Assembly: GCF_004346265.1 (NCBI RefSeq)
Contig: NZ_SMAP01000010.1
Span: forward strand, 37,989-101,988
From: Thermomonas haemolytica
GTDB taxonomy: Bacteria > Pseudomonadota > Gammaproteobacteria > Xanthomonadales > Xanthomonadaceae
DNA: 64,000 nucleotides
Direction of reading: 5' to 3'
Position numbers and translations under genes: made by a program. A model generated the notes under the pieces. It saw only the letters and a program-made list of their open reading frames with translations, had not been told where the DNA came from and made no database searches. Positions 9,009 to 17,967 of the stretch are shown piece by piece. Numbering within the stretch: position 1 is the stretch's first letter; each line of letters opens with the position of its first letter.

Positions 9009-9814
9009 GGGCGGGCCTGCCCGGGAACGGAAAACATTGGATACGCCATCGCCAATCGTGCCTGCAGTTCGGTGGTGGCCGGATGCGCGCGCCATCGGCG
9101 TGCACCCAACATCGCGACCGGCAGGATACCGCGCACGGCGTTGCACAGGGCCAGCGCCTCGGCGGACGCCACGTCCTCCATCGACAGCGCCGCCTCCTCC
9201 AGCAGCCCCTGTTCCAGCAGCCAGCCGCGCAGCACACCGGCCACGCCACAGCGATCGACTGCGGGCGTCCGCCAACCTTGTCCGTCGAACACCAGCAGAT
9301 TGGCCGCAGTGGCGCACACCGGGCGCCCGTCGGTGTCGCACAGCAGGCCTTCGTCGCAGCCGGCGCGCTCCACCTCGGCGCGCGCCAGCACCTGCTCCAG
9401 CCGGTTGCAGTGCTTGATCCCGGCCAGCGCCGGCTGGATCGCCAGACGGATCGTGCAGGGATGCAGGCGCAGCGCCGCGGGTGTGGCCGGCAGCGGATGC
9501 AGCGCCAGCATCCAGGTCGGCGGCGCATCGACCGGCGGTGCATAGCCGCGCCCGCCCTCGCCGCGGGTCAGCAGCAGCTTGAGCACGCCGGCGTCGATGC
9601 CGGCGATCAGCTCGGCGATACGCGCTTGGACGAAATGCAGATCCGGCAGCGGGATGTCGAGCCGGGCCGAGCCATCCCGCAGGCGCGCCAGATGCCGCAG
9701 CCACAGCGGCACCTCGCCTCGGTGCACGCGCAGGGTTTCGAACAGGCCGTCGCCGTAGTGCAGCCCGCGATTGGCAAATGGGACCGTGTCCACGCGCGCA
9801 AGGCCCCGGAACAA
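9005..9814 (-). CDS. pabC: Aminodeoxychorismate lyase
   Basis: A PLP-dependent fold-type IV enzyme that releases pyruvate from 4-amino-4-deoxychorismate to give p-aminobenzoate for folate. Motifs are RGLHYGDGLFETLRV, the PLP lysine in LAGIKHCNRLEQ, and LCDTDGRPVCATAANL. The start is uncertain. A TTG at 9814 gives 269 residues, the usual length. An ATG at 9955 would overlap pabB by 20 bp and would place a long perfect inverted repeat inside the coding sequence. The TTG is preferred here. The gene is coupled to mltG by a 4-bp overlap. Confidence 0.85.
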   Translation of the reverse strand: MFRGLARVDTVPFANRGLHYGDGLFETLRVHRGEVPLWLRHLARLRDGSARLDIPLPDLHFVQARIAELIAGIDAGVLKLLLTRGEGGRGYAPPVDAPPTWMLALHPLPATPAALRLHPCTIRLAIQPALAGIKHCNRLEQVLARAEVERAGCDEGLLCDTDGRPVCATAANLLVFDGQGWRTPAVDRCGVAGVLRGWLLEQGLLEEAALSMEDVASAEALALCNAVRGILPVAMLGARRWRAHPATTELQARLAMAYPMFSVPGQARP

Positions 9815-9815
9815 C

Positions 9816-9886
9816 GCGGATGCCCCGGCATTCAACGCAGTCGCTCCCCGATACTCGCTTTGTGCGTCGAATGCCGGGGCATCCGC
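9816..9886. repeat. 18-bp perfect inverted repeat between pabB and pabC
   Basis: The arms lie at 9816-9833 and 9869-9886 and are perfectly complementary over 18 bp; the left arm begins GCGGATGCC. A further five pairs (9835-9839 with 9863-9867) extend the stem after one mismatch. The element sits just upstream of the preferred pabC TTG start. It could be a REP-like repeat or a hairpin that controls pabC translation. Confidence 0.7.
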
Positions 9887-9935
9887 TTCCGGCTTTCCAC
9901 GCGCGCCACGGCGCTGCGAATCGCGGCTCCGTGCA

Positions 9936-11294
9936 TCACTCCACCCCCAGCGCACGCAGCATGCCGCGCGCCTTCGCCCGGGTTTCCTCCAGCTCGCGCT
10001 GCGGATCGGAGTCGATCACGATGCCGGCACCGGTGCGGAAGCGCAGCACTTCGCCCTCGACCTCCGCGCTGCGGATCAGGATATTGAGGTCCAGCTCACC
10101 GTCATGGCCCAGCCAGCCTAGCGCGCCGGTGTAGGCGCCGCGGCCGGTGCCCTCCAGCTCGGCGATGATCTGCATGCAGCGCACCTTCGGGCAGCCGGTG
10201 ATCGTGCCGCCGGGGAACACCGCGGCGATCGCCTGCCCCGGGGTCACGCCGGCGCGCAGCGCGCCGCGCACGTTGCTGACGATGTGGTGCACGTGGGCGT
10301 AGCTTTCCACCGTCATCAGCTCGTCCACCCGCACGCTGCCGGGGGCGCACACGCGACCGAGGTCGTTGCGCTCGAGGTCCAGCAGCATCACGTGCTCGGC
10401 GCGCTCCTTCGGGTGCCCGACCAGCTCGCGGATGCGCGCCGCGTCGTCATCGCCCGCAAAGCGCGCGCGGGTGCCGGCGATCGGGCGGGTCTGCGCGATG
10501 CCGGCGCGCAGCGACAGCAGCCGCTCCGGCGAGGCGCTGACCACGCTGCCCCATGCACTGCGGAAGATGCCGGCGAACGGCGCCGGGTTGTGGGTGCGCA
10601 GGCGGGCGAACAGCGCGGCCGGGTCCAGCGCGCGCGCGAACCTTGCCCGCCATCCGCGCGACAGGTTGGCCTGGAACACGTCGCCGGCGGCCAGGTACTC
10701 CAGCACCCGCGCCACGCCGTCGAGGTAACGCTGCGGCGGGTCCTCGTCGATGGCGATGGGCGGCGTCCATGCCGGCAGCGGCGGCAGCGCGCCGGCGCGC
10801 CCCGCATCATCGGTGATGCGCTGCAGCCACGCTTCGGCACCCGCCTCCGCCACCGCGATGCAATCACCGCTGGCGCGATCACGCAGCAGCGCCGCCGGAC
10901 AACGCAGCGCGATCGCGACCGGCAGGCCACCCTCCGCCGCCGGCAGCCGCAGCACCGGCTCCACCTGCGCGGCCAGCTCGTAGCCCAGCAGCAGCGCCCA
11001 GCCGCCACGGAACGGCAGCGTTTCGCCCGATGGCCCGTCACCCACCGCTGCGCGCGCATCCCGCCAGTGGGCATCCAGTACGTCGAGGAAGCGACCGGCG
11101 AGCGGTGCACCGGCGAGCGTGCGCACGCAGCCATCGCGGTGCAGGGCAAAGCCTTCGCCGGCGTGCGCCAGCAGCAGGTCATGCCGGCCCAGCGGGCCGC
11201 CGCTGCTGGATTCCAGCAGCACCGGATAGCGCGCCGGATCGAGCCGGTGCAGGGCGAGCAGGTCGGTGGCTGCGGGAAGGTCGCGCAGGATCAT
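9936..11294 (-). CDS. pabB: Aminodeoxychorismate synthase component I (chorismate-binding)
   Basis: A 452-residue chorismate-utilising enzyme that, with an amidotransferase (pabA/trpG, not in this window), converts chorismate to aminodeoxychorismate. The C-terminal half has the family motifs GDVFQANLSRG, SASPERLL, LERNDLGRVC and PGGTITGCPKV. Position 273 is Ala in RPIAGT, where E. coli PabB has the active-site Lys (PIKGT) and anthranilate synthase has Ala. Assignment as PabB therefore rests on context (followed by pabC) rather than on this residue; a TrpE-like activity is the alternative. Confidence 0.8.
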   Translation of the reverse strand: MILRDLPAATDLLALHRLDPARYPVLLESSSGGPLGRHDLLLAHAGEGFALHRDGCVRTLAGAPLAGRFLDVLDAHWRDARAAVGDGPSGETLPFRGGWALLLGYELAAQVEPVLRLPAAEGGLPVAIALRCPAALLRDRASGDCIAVAEAGAEAWLQRITDDAGRAGALPPLPAWTPPIAIDEDPPQRYLDGVARVLEYLAAGDVFQANLSRGWRARFARALDPAALFARLRTHNPAPFAGIFRSAWGSVVSASPERLLSLRAGIAQTRPIAGTRARFAGDDDAARIRELVGHPKERAEHVMLLDLERNDLGRVCAPGSVRVDELMTVESYAHVHHIVSNVRGALRAGVTPGQAIAAVFPGGTITGCPKVRCMQIIAELEGTGRGAYTGALGWLGHDGELDLNILIRSAEVEGEVLRFRTGAGIVIDSDPQRELEETRAKARGMLRALGVE

Positions 11295-11349
11295 CGGCGG
11301 AACACCCCCTCCCCGGCCTTCCCTTGCGGTGCAAGAGAAGGGGTGATCA

Positions 11350-12588
11350 TCAGATCCGCTTGAACACCAGCGTGCCGTTGGTGCCGCCGAAGCCGAAGCC
11401 GTTCGACACGGCCACGTCGATCTTCGCCTCGCGGGCGACGTTGGGCACGTAGTCCAGGTCGCAGCCCTCGCCCGGGTTCTCCAGGTTGATGGTCGGCGGG
11501 ATCACCCCGGTTTCCAGCGCCTTGATCGTGTAGATCGCCTCCACGCCGCCGGCCGCGCCCAGCAGGTGGCCGGTCATCGACTTGGTGGAGCTGACCAGCG
11601 TCTTGTAGGCGTGGTCGCCGAGCGCGCGCTTGATCGCCAGCGTCTCGGCCACGTCGCCCAGCGGGGTGCTGGTGCCGTGCGCGTTGAGGTAGCCCACGTC
11701 CTCCGGGTTCACCCCGGCATCGCGGAACGCCATCGCCATGCAGCGCGCCGGGCCTTCGCCGTTCTCGCTGGGCGCGGTCATGTGGAAGGCGTCGGAGGAC
11801 GCGCCGAAGCCGGCCAGCTCGCAGTAGATGCGGGCGCCGCGGGCCTTGGCGTGCTCGTACTCCTCCAGCACCAGGATGCCGGCGCCGTCGCCCAGCACGA
11901 AGCCGTCGCGGCCGGCATCCCACGGCCGCGAAGCGCGCGTGGGATCGTCGTTGCGGGTGCTCATCGCCTTCATCGCGCAGAAGCCGCCCATCGAGGTCGG
12001 CGAGCTGCCGCGCTCGGCGCCGCCGGCGAACATCACGTCGGCGTCGCCGTACTGGATCATGCGCATCGCCATGCCGATGCTGTGGTTGGAGGTGGCGCAG
12101 GCGGACACGGCCGAGAAGGTCGGCCCCTTGATGCCGGTCATCAGCGACAGCTGGCCCGGGAGCATGTTGATGATGGTGCTGGGGATGTAGAACGGGCTGA
12201 TCTTGCGCACCCCGCCCTCGTGCAGCTTGACCGCGGTTTCCTCGATCCCCCAGATGCCGCCGATGCCGGCGCCGATCAGCGCGCCGATGCGCTCGGCGTT
12301 GGCCTCGGTGACCTCCAGCCCGGCGTCGTCCTTCGCCATCAGCGCGGCGGCGATGCCGTAGTGGATGAAGTGGTCCATCTTCTTCGCGTCCTTCGGGTTC
12401 ACCCAGCGGGTGACGTCGAAGCCGCGGATCTCGCCGGCGATGCGGGTGGGATAGGTGCTGGCGTCGAAGCCCTCCACCGGGCCGATCCCGGAGCGGCCGT
12501 GGGTGATCCCGTCCCAGTTGCTGGCCAGGTCATGGCCCAGCGGCGAGACGATGCCCATGCCTGTCACTACCACGCGGCGCTTGCCCAT
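11350..12588 (-). CDS. fabF: 3-oxoacyl-ACP synthase II
   Basis: A 412-residue condensing enzyme (KAS II) that elongates acyl-ACP with malonyl-ACP. The thiolase fold carries the Cys-His-His triad: Cys164 in SAVSACATSNHS, His in NAHGTSTPLGD and His in KSMTGHLLGAAGG. The C-terminal NGFGFGGTNGTLVF is typical. A strong GGAGG ribosome-binding site precedes two adjacent ATGs (12591 and 12588). The second gives MGKRRVVVTG and better spacing. Last of the fab genes; pabB follows. Confidence 0.96.
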   Translation of the reverse strand: MGKRRVVVTGMGIVSPLGHDLASNWDGITHGRSGIGPVEGFDASTYPTRIAGEIRGFDVTRWVNPKDAKKMDHFIHYGIAAALMAKDDAGLEVTEANAERIGALIGAGIGGIWGIEETAVKLHEGGVRKISPFYIPSTIINMLPGQLSLMTGIKGPTFSAVSACATSNHSIGMAMRMIQYGDADVMFAGGAERGSSPTSMGGFCAMKAMSTRNDDPTRASRPWDAGRDGFVLGDGAGILVLEEYEHAKARGARIYCELAGFGASSDAFHMTAPSENGEGPARCMAMAFRDAGVNPEDVGYLNAHGTSTPLGDVAETLAIKRALGDHAYKTLVSSTKSMTGHLLGAAGGVEAIYTIKALETGVIPPTINLENPGEGCDLDYVPNVAREAKIDVAVSNGFGFGGTNGTLVFKRI

Positions 12589-12745
12589 CATCCTGTCCTC
12601 CACGCATTGGTCACGTTCGATGCAAACACAGGGGGCCGCATGCGCGGCCCCGTGGGTCCCGCGGCCACGCGCCGGCAGGCGGCGCGTCCACGGGTGTGCC
12701 GGGTGGGCGCCGGCACGCGGCCGGGCGTCCGCCCAAGGAAGACCA

Positions 12746-12985
12746 TCACGCCTTGACGTGGGCCTTGATGTAGTCGATCGCCGCCTGCACGGTGCCGATC
12801 TTCTCGGCATCCTCGTCCGGGATCTCGCACTCGAACTCTTCCTCGAGCGCCATCACCAGCTCCACGGTGTCCAGCGAATCCGCGCCCAGGTCGTCCACGA
12901 ACGACGCGCTGTTGGTGACGTCCTCTTCCTTGACGCCCAGTTGTTCGACGACGATCTTCTTGACGCGCTCTTCGATGGTGCTCAT
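12746..12985 (-). CDS. acpP: Acyl carrier protein
   Basis: A 79-residue acidic helical protein that carries growing acyl chains on a 4'-phosphopantetheine arm. The attachment site is Ser37 in [13 protein letters not shown]. Length and sequence are standard for bacterial ACP. It sits between fabG and fabF, the conserved order. Confidence 0.98.
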   Translation of the reverse strand: MSTIEERVKKIVVEQLGVKEEDVTNSASFVDDLGADSLDTVELVMALEEEFECEIPDEDAEKIGTVQAAIDYIKAHVKA

Positions 12986-13107
12986 GTTGCGTTGCTCCTC
13001 ATGGGGCTGTTCGGGCCGTAATGGCCTAGTTTAAGGGAAAATCCGGGCGCTGCATGGCCGTGCCTGGGCGCCCGCGGGGGATGCGTGGAATGCCGCCGGG
13101 GCGGCGC

Positions 13108-13854
13108 TCACGGCATGTACATGCCGCCGTTGACGTGCAGGGTCTCGCCGGTGATGTAGCTGGCATCGGGCCCGGCGAGGAAGGCCACCGCGCGCGCGAT
13201 GTCGGCCGGCTCGCCGAGGCGTCCAAGCGCGATCTGCGCCAGCATCGCCTCCTTCGCCGCCTCCGGCAGGTCGGCGGTCATGTCGGTGGCGATGAAGCCC
13301 GGCGCCACGACATTCACGGTGATCCCGCGCGAGCCGATTTCCTTCGCCAGCGACTTGCTGAAGGCGATGATGCCGGCCTTGGCCGCCGCGTAGTTGGCCT
13401 GCCCGGCGTTACCGGTGACGCCGATCACCGACGCGATGTTGACGATGCGGCCCTTGCGCGCCTTCATCATCCCGCGCATCACCGCCTTCGAGGCGCGGTA
13501 GACGCTGGTGAGGTTGGTGTCGAGGATGGCCTGCCAGTCCTCGTCCTTCATCCGCATCAGCAGGTTGTCGCGGGTGATGCCGGCGTTGTTGACCAGGATC
13601 GAGATGCCGCCGAACTCCGACGACACCGCATCCACCAGCGCCTCGATCGCGCCGGCTTCGTTGACGTTGAGGCGGCGGCCGTGGCCACCGGCGGCGGCCA
13701 GTCGCTCGCCGATCGCCTGCGCGCCGGCGTCCGAGGTGGCGGTGCCGATCACGGTCGCGCCCCGCGCCGCCAGCTCGTCGGCGATCGCGGCGCCGATGCC
13801 GCGCGATGCGCCGGTCACCAGCGCGACTTCACCCTTCAACGGCAACCCACTCAT
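13108..13854 (-). CDS. fabG: 3-oxoacyl-ACP reductase
   Basis: A 248-residue short-chain dehydrogenase that reduces 3-oxoacyl-ACP with NADPH. The Rossmann motif is TGASRGIG (14-21), followed by LVNNAGITRDNLL. The catalytic Ser142, Tyr155 and Lys159 are present (NIASVIG, NYAAAKAG). The start ATG overlaps the fabD stop by 4 bp. The C-terminus GETLHVNGGMYMP is typical. Confidence 0.97.
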   Translation of the reverse strand: MSGLPLKGEVALVTGASRGIGAAIADELAARGATVIGTATSDAGAQAIGERLAAAGGHGRRLNVNEAGAIEALVDAVSSEFGGISILVNNAGITRDNLLMRMKDEDWQAILDTNLTSVYRASKAVMRGMMKARKGRIVNIASVIGVTGNAGQANYAAAKAGIIAFSKSLAKEIGSRGITVNVVAPGFIATDMTADLPEAAKEAMLAQIALGRLGEPADIARAVAFLAGPDASYITGETLHVNGGMYMP

Positions 13855-14795
13855 GCGTTCCACTCCTCGATGGCGCCGGCGAATTCCGCCGGGGTGCCCA
13901 ACGCGCGGGCGTCGAGCGACTTGTCGATGCGCTTGACCAGGCCGGCCAGCACCTTGCCCGGGCCGCATTCGCCGATCCGGGTGACGCCGCGCGCGGCCAG
14001 CGCCTGCACGCAGCCGGTCCACTGCACCGGCAGGTAGAGCTGGCGCACCAGCGCGTCGCGAATGGCCTCGATGCTGTCGTGCGCGCGCGCGTCCACGTTC
14101 TGCACCACCGGCAGCGCCGGCGTCCGCCAGTCCAGCCCGGCCATGGTTTCGGCCAGCCGGTTCGCGGCCTCGCGCATCAGCGGGGTGTGCGACGGCACGC
14201 TCACGGCCAGCTTGACCGCCTTGCGCACGCCCTTTTCCTGCAGCAGCGCCAGCGCGCGGTCCACCGCCGCGGCGTCGCCGCCGATCACGATCTGGCCCGG
14301 CGAGTTGTAGTTGGCCGGCACCACCACCTGCGCACCGGAGGCCTCCGCGCACACGGCCTCGACCAGCGCGTCCTCGGCGCCGAGCACGGCCGCCATCGCG
14401 CCGGTGCCGGCGGGTGCGGCGTCCTGCATCAGCTGGCCGCGGATGCGCACCAGGTGCGCACCGTCGCGCAGCGACAGCGCACCGGCGGCGACCAGCGCGG
14501 TGTATTCGCCCAGGCTATGCCCGGCCAGCACGGCCGGCTGCGCGCCGCCTTGCGCCTGCCACAGGCGCCACACCGCCACCCCCGCGGCCAGCAGCGCCGG
14601 CTGGGTGAATTCGGTGCGGTTGAGCATTTCCTCCGGGCCGCCCTGCGAGAGCGCCCACAGGTCCACGCCGGCGCCCTCGGAGGCCTCCTCGAACGTGGCC
14701 TTCACCGAAGGGTGGAGTTCCGACAGCTCGGCCAGCATGCCGATGGATTGCGAGCCTTGGCCGGGGAATACCAGAGCAAGCGACGATGTGGACAT
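13851..14795 (-). CDS. fabD: Malonyl-CoA:ACP transacylase
   Basis: A 314-residue acyltransferase that charges ACP with malonate. It shows FPGQGSQSIGM at the N-terminus, the nucleophile Ser94 in GHSLGEYTAL, and the partner His in SVPSHTPLM. An ATG five codons upstream (14810) is possible, but MSTSSLALVFPGQG gives the usual length. The 186 bp between it and fabH show no other gene. Confidence 0.96.
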   Translation of the reverse strand: MSTSSLALVFPGQGSQSIGMLAELSELHPSVKATFEEASEGAGVDLWALSQGGPEEMLNRTEFTQPALLAAGVAVWRLWQAQGGAQPAVLAGHSLGEYTALVAAGALSLRDGAHLVRIRGQLMQDAAPAGTGAMAAVLGAEDALVEAVCAEASGAQVVVPANYNSPGQIVIGGDAAAVDRALALLQEKGVRKAVKLAVSVPSHTPLMREAANRLAETMAGLDWRTPALPVVQNVDARAHDSIEAIRDALVRQLYLPVQWTGCVQALAARGVTRIGECGPGKVLAGLVKRIDKSLDARALGTPAEFAGAIEEWNA

Positions 14796-14981
14796 GGGCG
14801 ACTCGTTCACGCGGTGGATTCAGGCCGAGCGCGCAACGGCGCCGGCGGCGGGCCGGGCATGATACGGGCAATCGCTCCGGCCCGTCTGTACCGGGGCGTA
14901 TGCAGGTCCGCCAGGCGACTCCACGGAATCAGGCGCAGCGCATGTGCGGGCGCGCCATCACCCGCCCGTCGGATCGCGGCC

Positions 14982-15971
14982 TCAGTAGCGCAGCAGCGCC
15001 GAGCCCCAGGTGAAGCCGCCACCGAAGGCCTCCAGCAGCAGCAGCTGGCCGCGCTGCACGCGGCCCGAGCGCACCGCCTCGTCCAGCGCCAGCGGCACCG
15101 ATCCCGAGGAGGTGTTGCCGTGGCGATCCACGGTGACCACCACGCGGTCCATCGGCATCTCCAGCCGCTTGGCGGTCGCCTCGATGATGCGCAGGTTGGC
15201 CTGGTGCGGCACCAGCCAGTCGATCGCGGTGCGCTCCAGCCCGTTGGACTCCAGCGCCTCCTCGACCACCGCATCCAGCGCCTTCACCGCGTGCTTGAAC
15301 ACCTCGTTGCCGGTCATCATCACCCGCACCCCGGCGTTGTGCTCTCCCGGCTTGAACCCGGCGGACACGCCCACCGGATTCCACAGCAGCTCCTTCTTGC
15401 TGCCGTCGGCGTGCATGTGGGTGCTGAGGACGCCGGTCTCGGCATCGGCCTTCAGCACCACCGCGCCGGCACCGTCGCCGAACAGCACGCAGGTGCCGCG
15501 GTCGCTCCAGTCCAGCATGCGGGTGAGGGTCTCGGCGCCGATCACCAGCGCCGTCTTCGCCGCGCCCGAACGGATGAACTTGTCGGCGATGGTCAGCGCG
15601 TAGATGAAGCCCGAGCACGCCGCGTTGACGTCGAACGCCGGGCAGCCGGCGATGCCCAGCTTGTGCTGGATCAGGCAGGCGGTGGACGGGAAGATCAGGT
15701 CGGGCGTGGTGGTGCCGACCACGATCAGGTCGATCTCGTCGGCGCCGATACCGGCGGCCTCCAGCGCGCGCAGCGCGGCCTGGTGGCCGAGGTCGGAGGT
15801 GGTCTCGCCTTCCGCGGCAACATGGCGCTCGCGGATGCCGGTGCGCGCGGCGATCCACTCGTCGCTGGTGTCCACCATCTTCGCCAGGTCGTCGTTGGTC
15901 AGCACTTTCTCCGGCAGGTAGCTGCCGGTGCCGGCGATGCGGGCGAAGATGCGGTGTTCGGTCTGGCTCAT
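14982..15971 (-). CDS. fabH: 3-oxoacyl-ACP synthase III
   Basis: A 329-residue KAS III that starts fatty-acid synthesis by condensing an acyl-CoA primer with malonyl-ACP. The catalytic triad is Cys119 in [11 protein letters not shown], His in PHQANLRI and Asn in [10 protein letters not shown]. The start is the ATG of MSQTEHRIF; the upstream frame is non-coding. Follows rpmF, with a candidate terminator between them. Confidence 0.96.
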   Translation of the reverse strand: MSQTEHRIFARIAGTGSYLPEKVLTNDDLAKMVDTSDEWIAARTGIRERHVAAEGETTSDLGHQAALRALEAAGIGADEIDLIVVGTTTPDLIFPSTACLIQHKLGIAGCPAFDVNAACSGFIYALTIADKFIRSGAAKTALVIGAETLTRMLDWSDRGTCVLFGDGAGAVVLKADAETGVLSTHMHADGSKKELLWNPVGVSAGFKPGEHNAGVRVMMTGNEVFKHAVKALDAVVEEALESNGLERTAIDWLVPHQANLRIIEATAKRLEMPMDRVVVTVDRHGNTSSGSVPLALDEAVRSGRVQRGQLLLLEAFGGGFTWGSALLRY

Positions 15972-16039
15972 GCGGTGGGGTTCTCCCTGGCGATCAGACA
16001 AGAGTAGCCGATCGCCGGATGCGGGCGGCGCGCGCAAAA

Positions 16040-16084
16040 CGCGACGGCAAAAAACGCCGACGGCCGCACCATCGGGTGCGGCCG
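16040..16084 (-). terminator. Candidate terminator downstream of rpmF
   Basis: A 9-bp stem (16062-16070 with 16075-16083, loop of four) is followed on the minus strand, about ten bases on, by a run of six T (complement of 16049-16054). It lies between rpmF and fabH, so it may be a partial terminator that separates ribosomal protein and fab expression. Confidence 0.5.
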
Positions 16085-16119
16085 GGCGGCGTCAGCGACA
16101 GCGGCCTTGCGGCCGGCGA

Positions 16120-16314
16120 TCACTCTTCGTCGACGACCTTGGTCTTCGGCGCCACGACCTGCTTGCCGCGGTAGTAGCCGTCGGCGGTGACGTGGTGGCG
16201 CAGGTGGGTCTCGCCGCTGGTCGGATCGGTGGCCAGCTGCTTGGCGGACAGGGCGTCGTGCGCGCGGCGCATGCCGCGGCGGGACGGGGAAACGCGGGAC
16301 TTCTGAACGGCCAT
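16120..16314 (-). CDS. rpmF: Ribosomal protein bL32
   Basis: A 64-residue, basic 50S subunit protein starting [19 protein letters not shown], the standard bL32 opening. The zinc-coordinating cysteines found in some bL32 proteins are absent. It sits between the DUF177 gene and fabH, the conserved gammaproteobacterial order. Confidence 0.97.
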   Translation of the reverse strand: MAVQKSRVSPSRRGMRRAHDALSAKQLATDPTSGETHLRHHVTADGYYRGKQVVAPKTKVVDEE

Positions 16315-16382
16315 GGGACAACTCCAAAAAACGATACGTGATGCTGGATGCGACGATCGGCGGTGAACTGCGGATTATCGCA

Positions 16383-16901
16383 CTATTCCTTCTTCCACCC
16401 CGACAGCGCCGCGAACGGACTGGCCTGGGCCACCTCTTCGGCGGTCGGCGCGAAATCGCGCTCCACCGCCTCGGCATCGGGCGACACCGGCACCACCGGC
16501 AACGCCAGAATCAACTCGTCCTCGACCAGGTCGGCCGGCCGCAGCAGGCCATCCGGCGCCACCAGCAGCGCCTCGTAGCCGGCCGGCAGGGCCGCCTCGT
16601 CGGCCTCGTCGCGGATCAGGCCCAGCCGCTGCTGCAGGCGCACCGGCAGCAGGAAGCGCTGCAGGCTGCGCTGGCATTCCAGCGGCAGGTCGGCCTCGAT
16701 CCGCAGCTCGGCATACGGCAGCTGCATCGCGTCGGTGCCGAACGCCAGCACGAAGCGGGCCTCGCCACCCTCGTCGAACAGGCTGCCGCGCAGGCGCGAC
16801 ATCGCCGCCAGCGGCACCCGGCCTTCGAACTCGCGCCGGGCCGCCACCATGCGCCAGGCATCCAGAACCTCGGGAATGCGGCTGGCGGATGGCTCGAACA
16901 T
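16383..16901 (-). CDS. yceD: DUF177/YceD family protein (23S rRNA accumulation protein)
   Basis: A 172-residue protein of the DUF177 family, encoded directly before rpmF as in most bacteria. E. coli YceD affects 23S rRNA levels; the molecular activity is not known. Recognisable segments are SRLRGSLFDEGGEARFVLAFG, ELRIEADLPLECQRSL and DLVEDELILALPVVP, and the C-terminus SPFAALSGWKKE is typical. The ATG at 16913 (MPRLMFEP) is an alternative start. Confidence 0.88.
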   Translation of the reverse strand: MFEPSASRIPEVLDAWRMVAARREFEGRVPLAAMSRLRGSLFDEGGEARFVLAFGTDAMQLPYAELRIEADLPLECQRSLQRFLLPVRLQQRLGLIRDEADEAALPAGYEALLVAPDGLLRPADLVEDELILALPVVPVSPDAEAVERDFAPTAEEVAQASPFAALSGWKKE

Positions 16902-17014
16902 AAGGCGCGGCATCCTACGGATTCGCGGCTTTTCTGTCAAATCAACACGATAGCCGCAGCCTGCCGCGCGGCGCCGGGTTTGCGCCCTCCGGCGTCCTCG
17001 CGCAGACTGCGCCG

Positions 17015-17389
17015 ATGTCGCCCGGACTGATCGTGCTCCTCGTGTTCGCCGCCTTCGCCGCGACCAGCCTATGGCTGGCGCTGCGCGTGCATCGCCGCAG
17101 CCGCCACCGCCAGCTCGCCATCGGCCGCGTGCTGGATGCCGCCGATGCGCTGGAGGACCGCCTGCGCGCAGCGCGCAGCGAGCTGGAGACGGTCGCCGCC
17201 GACGCCGACAACCCGGTGCTGGGCGCGATGCAGGAACTGCTGCGCCAGCGCCTGTGGCTGCAGCAGCATGCGCAGTCGGCCAGCCTGGAATCGCTGCAGC
17301 AGATCCGCGAGTCGCTGGAAACGGCGCGTGACCGCATCGACGTGCAGCTGCGGCGGGTGGATCGCGCCCGCGCGGAGGCATCGCCATGA
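17015..17389 (+). CDS. Small membrane protein with a coiled coil, function unknown
   Basis: A 124-residue protein with one N-terminal transmembrane helix (about 4-24) and then a charged, mostly helical region (about 40-122) rich in Ala, Arg, Gln and Leu that looks like a coiled coil. No enzyme motif is seen. Its last codons overlap the maf start by 4 bp (ATGA), so the two are probably coupled. Product not recognised. Confidence 0.7.
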   Translation: MSPGLIVLLVFAAFAATSLWLALRVHRRSRHRQLAIGRVLDAADALEDRLRAARSELETVAADADNPVLGAMQELLRQRLWLQQHAQSASLESLQQIRESLETARDRIDVQLRRVDRARAEASP

Positions 17390-17967
17390 GCCGGCTGGTG
17401 CTGGCCTCCACCTCGCGCTACCGGCGCGAGCTGCTGCAGCGGCTGCGGCTGCCGTTCGACACCGCGCGCCCGGAGGTGGACGAAACCGCCCTGCCCGGCG
17501 AGGCCCCGCGCGCGCTGGCGCAGCGGCTGGCGCTGGCCAAGGCGCAGGCGGTGGCGCAGCTGCTGGGCGGCGAGGACGCATGGGTACTGGGGTCCGACCA
17601 GGTGGCCGACCTCGGCGGCCAGGCGCTGGGCAAGCCCGGCGGCCGCGACGCCGCGCTGGAGCAGCTGCGCGCCATGGCCGGCCGCCGCGTGCGCTTCCAT
17701 ACCGCGCTGTGCCTGGCGCACCCCGACGGCCGCAGCCTGCACGACGTGGACCTCACCGAGGTCCGGCTGCGCGCGCTGGAGGATGCCGAGATCGCGCGCT
17801 ACGTGGACGCCGAGCAGCCCTACGACTGCGCCGGCAGCTTCAAGTCGGAAGGATTGGGGATCGTACTGTTCGAGGCGATCGACAACCACGACCCGACCGC
17901 GCTCATCGGGCTGCCGCTGATCGCGAGCGCCCGTCTGCTGCGGCAGGCGGGCTTTGCGCTGCCATAA
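17386..17967 (+). CDS. Maf-family nucleotide pyrophosphatase (YceF type)
   Basis: A 193-residue Maf protein. The N-terminal LVLASTSRYRRELLQRL motif, the SDQVADLGGQALGKP segment and the C-terminal YDCAGSFKSEGLGI are characteristic. The YceF subgroup hydrolyses m7GTP and is coded near DUF177-rpmF in gammaproteobacteria, which is the case here on the divergent strand. Its 3' end overlaps the convergent glycosyltransferase gene by 65 bp. Confidence 0.9.
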   Translation: MSRLVLASTSRYRRELLQRLRLPFDTARPEVDETALPGEAPRALAQRLALAKAQAVAQLLGGEDAWVLGSDQVADLGGQALGKPGGRDAALEQLRAMAGRRVRFHTALCLAHPDGRSLHDVDLTEVRLRALEDAEIARYVDAEQPYDCAGSFKSEGLGIVLFEAIDNHDPTALIGLPLIASARLLRQAGFALP

